A stretch of 64,000 bases of DNA from Shewanella sp. UCD-KL21 (GTDB taxonomy: Bacteria > Pseudomonadota > Gammaproteobacteria > Enterobacterales > Shewanellaceae). Location of the stretch: the NCBI RefSeq assembly GCF_001957135.1, contig NZ_MPHK01000007.1:152175-216174 (forward strand), given 5' to 3'. A model generated the notes under the pieces. That model did not search any database, was not told where the DNA came from, and saw only the letters and a program-made list of their open reading frames with translations. Numbering within the stretch: the stretch's first letter is position 1; each line of letters starts with the position of its first letter. Below are positions 63,751-64,000 of the stretch, one piece after another. The translations under genes were made by a program, and so were the position numbers.

Positions 63751-63784
63751 TAATCCCTACCAGTATTCTGGTAGGGATTTTTTT
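63751..63784 (+). terminator. Terminator-like hairpin in front of the transposase
   Basis: AATCCCTACCAG (63752-63763) / CTGGTAGGGATT (63768-63779) with a TATT loop and then seven T. It ends one base before the transposase ATG at 63785. The only ribosome-binding sequence, TAGGGA, is in its 3' arm. Confidence 0.85.
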
Positions 63785-64000
63785 ATGTTTGCGCAAGAGC
63801 TTGAGTTAGTTCATGAGTCAGTAGAAGAAAGTGGAGATTATGCTTCTGTAATGGAGGCTATCGATTCACAGTGGATAGAACAATCATTACTTTCAGCCAA
63901 CAAGGCAAGTATCCGTAATCGTCGTTTGCCTGCGCAGCAAGCCGTCTGGCTCGTGCTGTGGATGGGATTAATCCGTAATCAATCCATAAAAGAAGTCTGC
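63785..64000 (+). CDS. IS4-family transposase, N-terminal part
   Basis: The open frame to the window edge gives MFAQELELVHESVEESGDYA, then a region with SQWIEQSLLSANKASIRNRRLPAQQAVWLVLWMGL, shown here in parts: IDSQWIEQSLLSANK and RNRRLPAQQAVWLVLWMGL. The RxRRLP-x(4)-VW block matches the N-terminal domain of IS4-type transposases. The catalytic DDE domain lies beyond the window. Confidence 0.88.
   Translation, partial: MFAQELELVHESVEESGDYASVMEAIDSQWIEQSLLSANKASIRNRRLPAQQAVWLVLWMGLIRNQSIKEVC

Larger units (their letters stand above)
63704..64000 (+). mobile_element. Insertion sequence of IS4 type, left end (cut by window edge)
   Basis: The sequence TAATGCCGATCGGTTAAG at 63704-63721 closely resembles the left terminal repeat of E. 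coli IS4 (TAATGCCGATCAGTTAAG). A second IS4-like motif, GAACGATCC, follows at 63729-63737. The transposase reading frame starts at 63785. The right end is outside the window. Confidence 0.8.

Noticed and set aside
1..64000. CRISPR arrays, tRNA and rRNA genes
   Set aside because: No regularly spaced repeats with unique spacers, and no tRNA- or rRNA-like sequence recognised by reading; this is not a full computational scan.

Overview
The window reads as a chromosomal segment of a marine gammaproteobacterium, almost certainly Shewanella. The gene order (Dyp peroxidase next to an Fe3+ ABC transporter and malic enzyme; amtB-glnK and glnE; mdh/argR divergent; zapA-6S RNA-folate cyclo-ligase; ubiH-ubiI-gcvTH) and the protein sequences both point there. 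This is recognition from memory, not a database search. No tRNA, rRNA or CRISPR array is visible. Nearly all genes are ordinary housekeeping or accessory chromosomal genes. One IS4-type element begins at the right edge.

Layout. 1-6300: start of gcvP, then gcvH, gcvT, ubiI, ubiH and ygfB on the minus strand, with zapA divergent. pepP, which sits between ygfB and ubiH in E. coli, is not there. 6309-8940: 6S RNA, a 120-bp tandem array derived from the 6S RNA tail and its terminator, an unknown membrane protein, and a folate cyclo-ligase with a long N-terminal extension. 9000-12600: metY with a MetJ operator, then the tetrahydromonapterin operon folX-folE-folM. 12800-18230: an RND efflux system with two membrane-fusion proteins, followed by a relic of a second RND gene end. 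18400-27800: thiol-disulfide-like protein, SDR, mdh/argR (ARG box), rsuA, M13 peptidase, an exported RelA/SpoT-like protein, SMI1/KNR4 and HTH proteins, GST. 27860-36500: TonB receptor, an atypical NRAMP protein, yehS, an LRAT-like protein, maeA, Dyp peroxidase. 36600-43250: Fur-type site and Fe3+ ABC transporter, ferredoxin-NADP reductase, glutamate-synthase-like FMN protein. 43400-54400: small proteins, an ABC exporter, a 57-codon gene, aroG, a TPR lipoprotein, glnK-amtB with an NtrC site, a bactofilin, a LuxR-type regulator and DUF3081. 54690-57540: glnE.

The most interesting region is 57588-63665, a relative of the E. coli yjfIJKLMC locus. It has two transcription units: lipoprotein / eight-helix DUF350 protein / membrane-bound spermidine-synthase-like enzyme, then YjfI / PspA-like YjfJ / YjfK / a small protein with two ribbon-helix-helix units. 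An identical 19-bp palindromic site covers the -35 element of both promoters, with a third copy of its 13-bp core at the second promoter's transcription start. The tandem RHH protein is a natural candidate for the repressor. The module therefore looks like a self-regulated envelope-stress/polyamine regulon. An IS4-family element has inserted just after it. Its transposase ribosome-binding site lies in a terminator-like hairpin.
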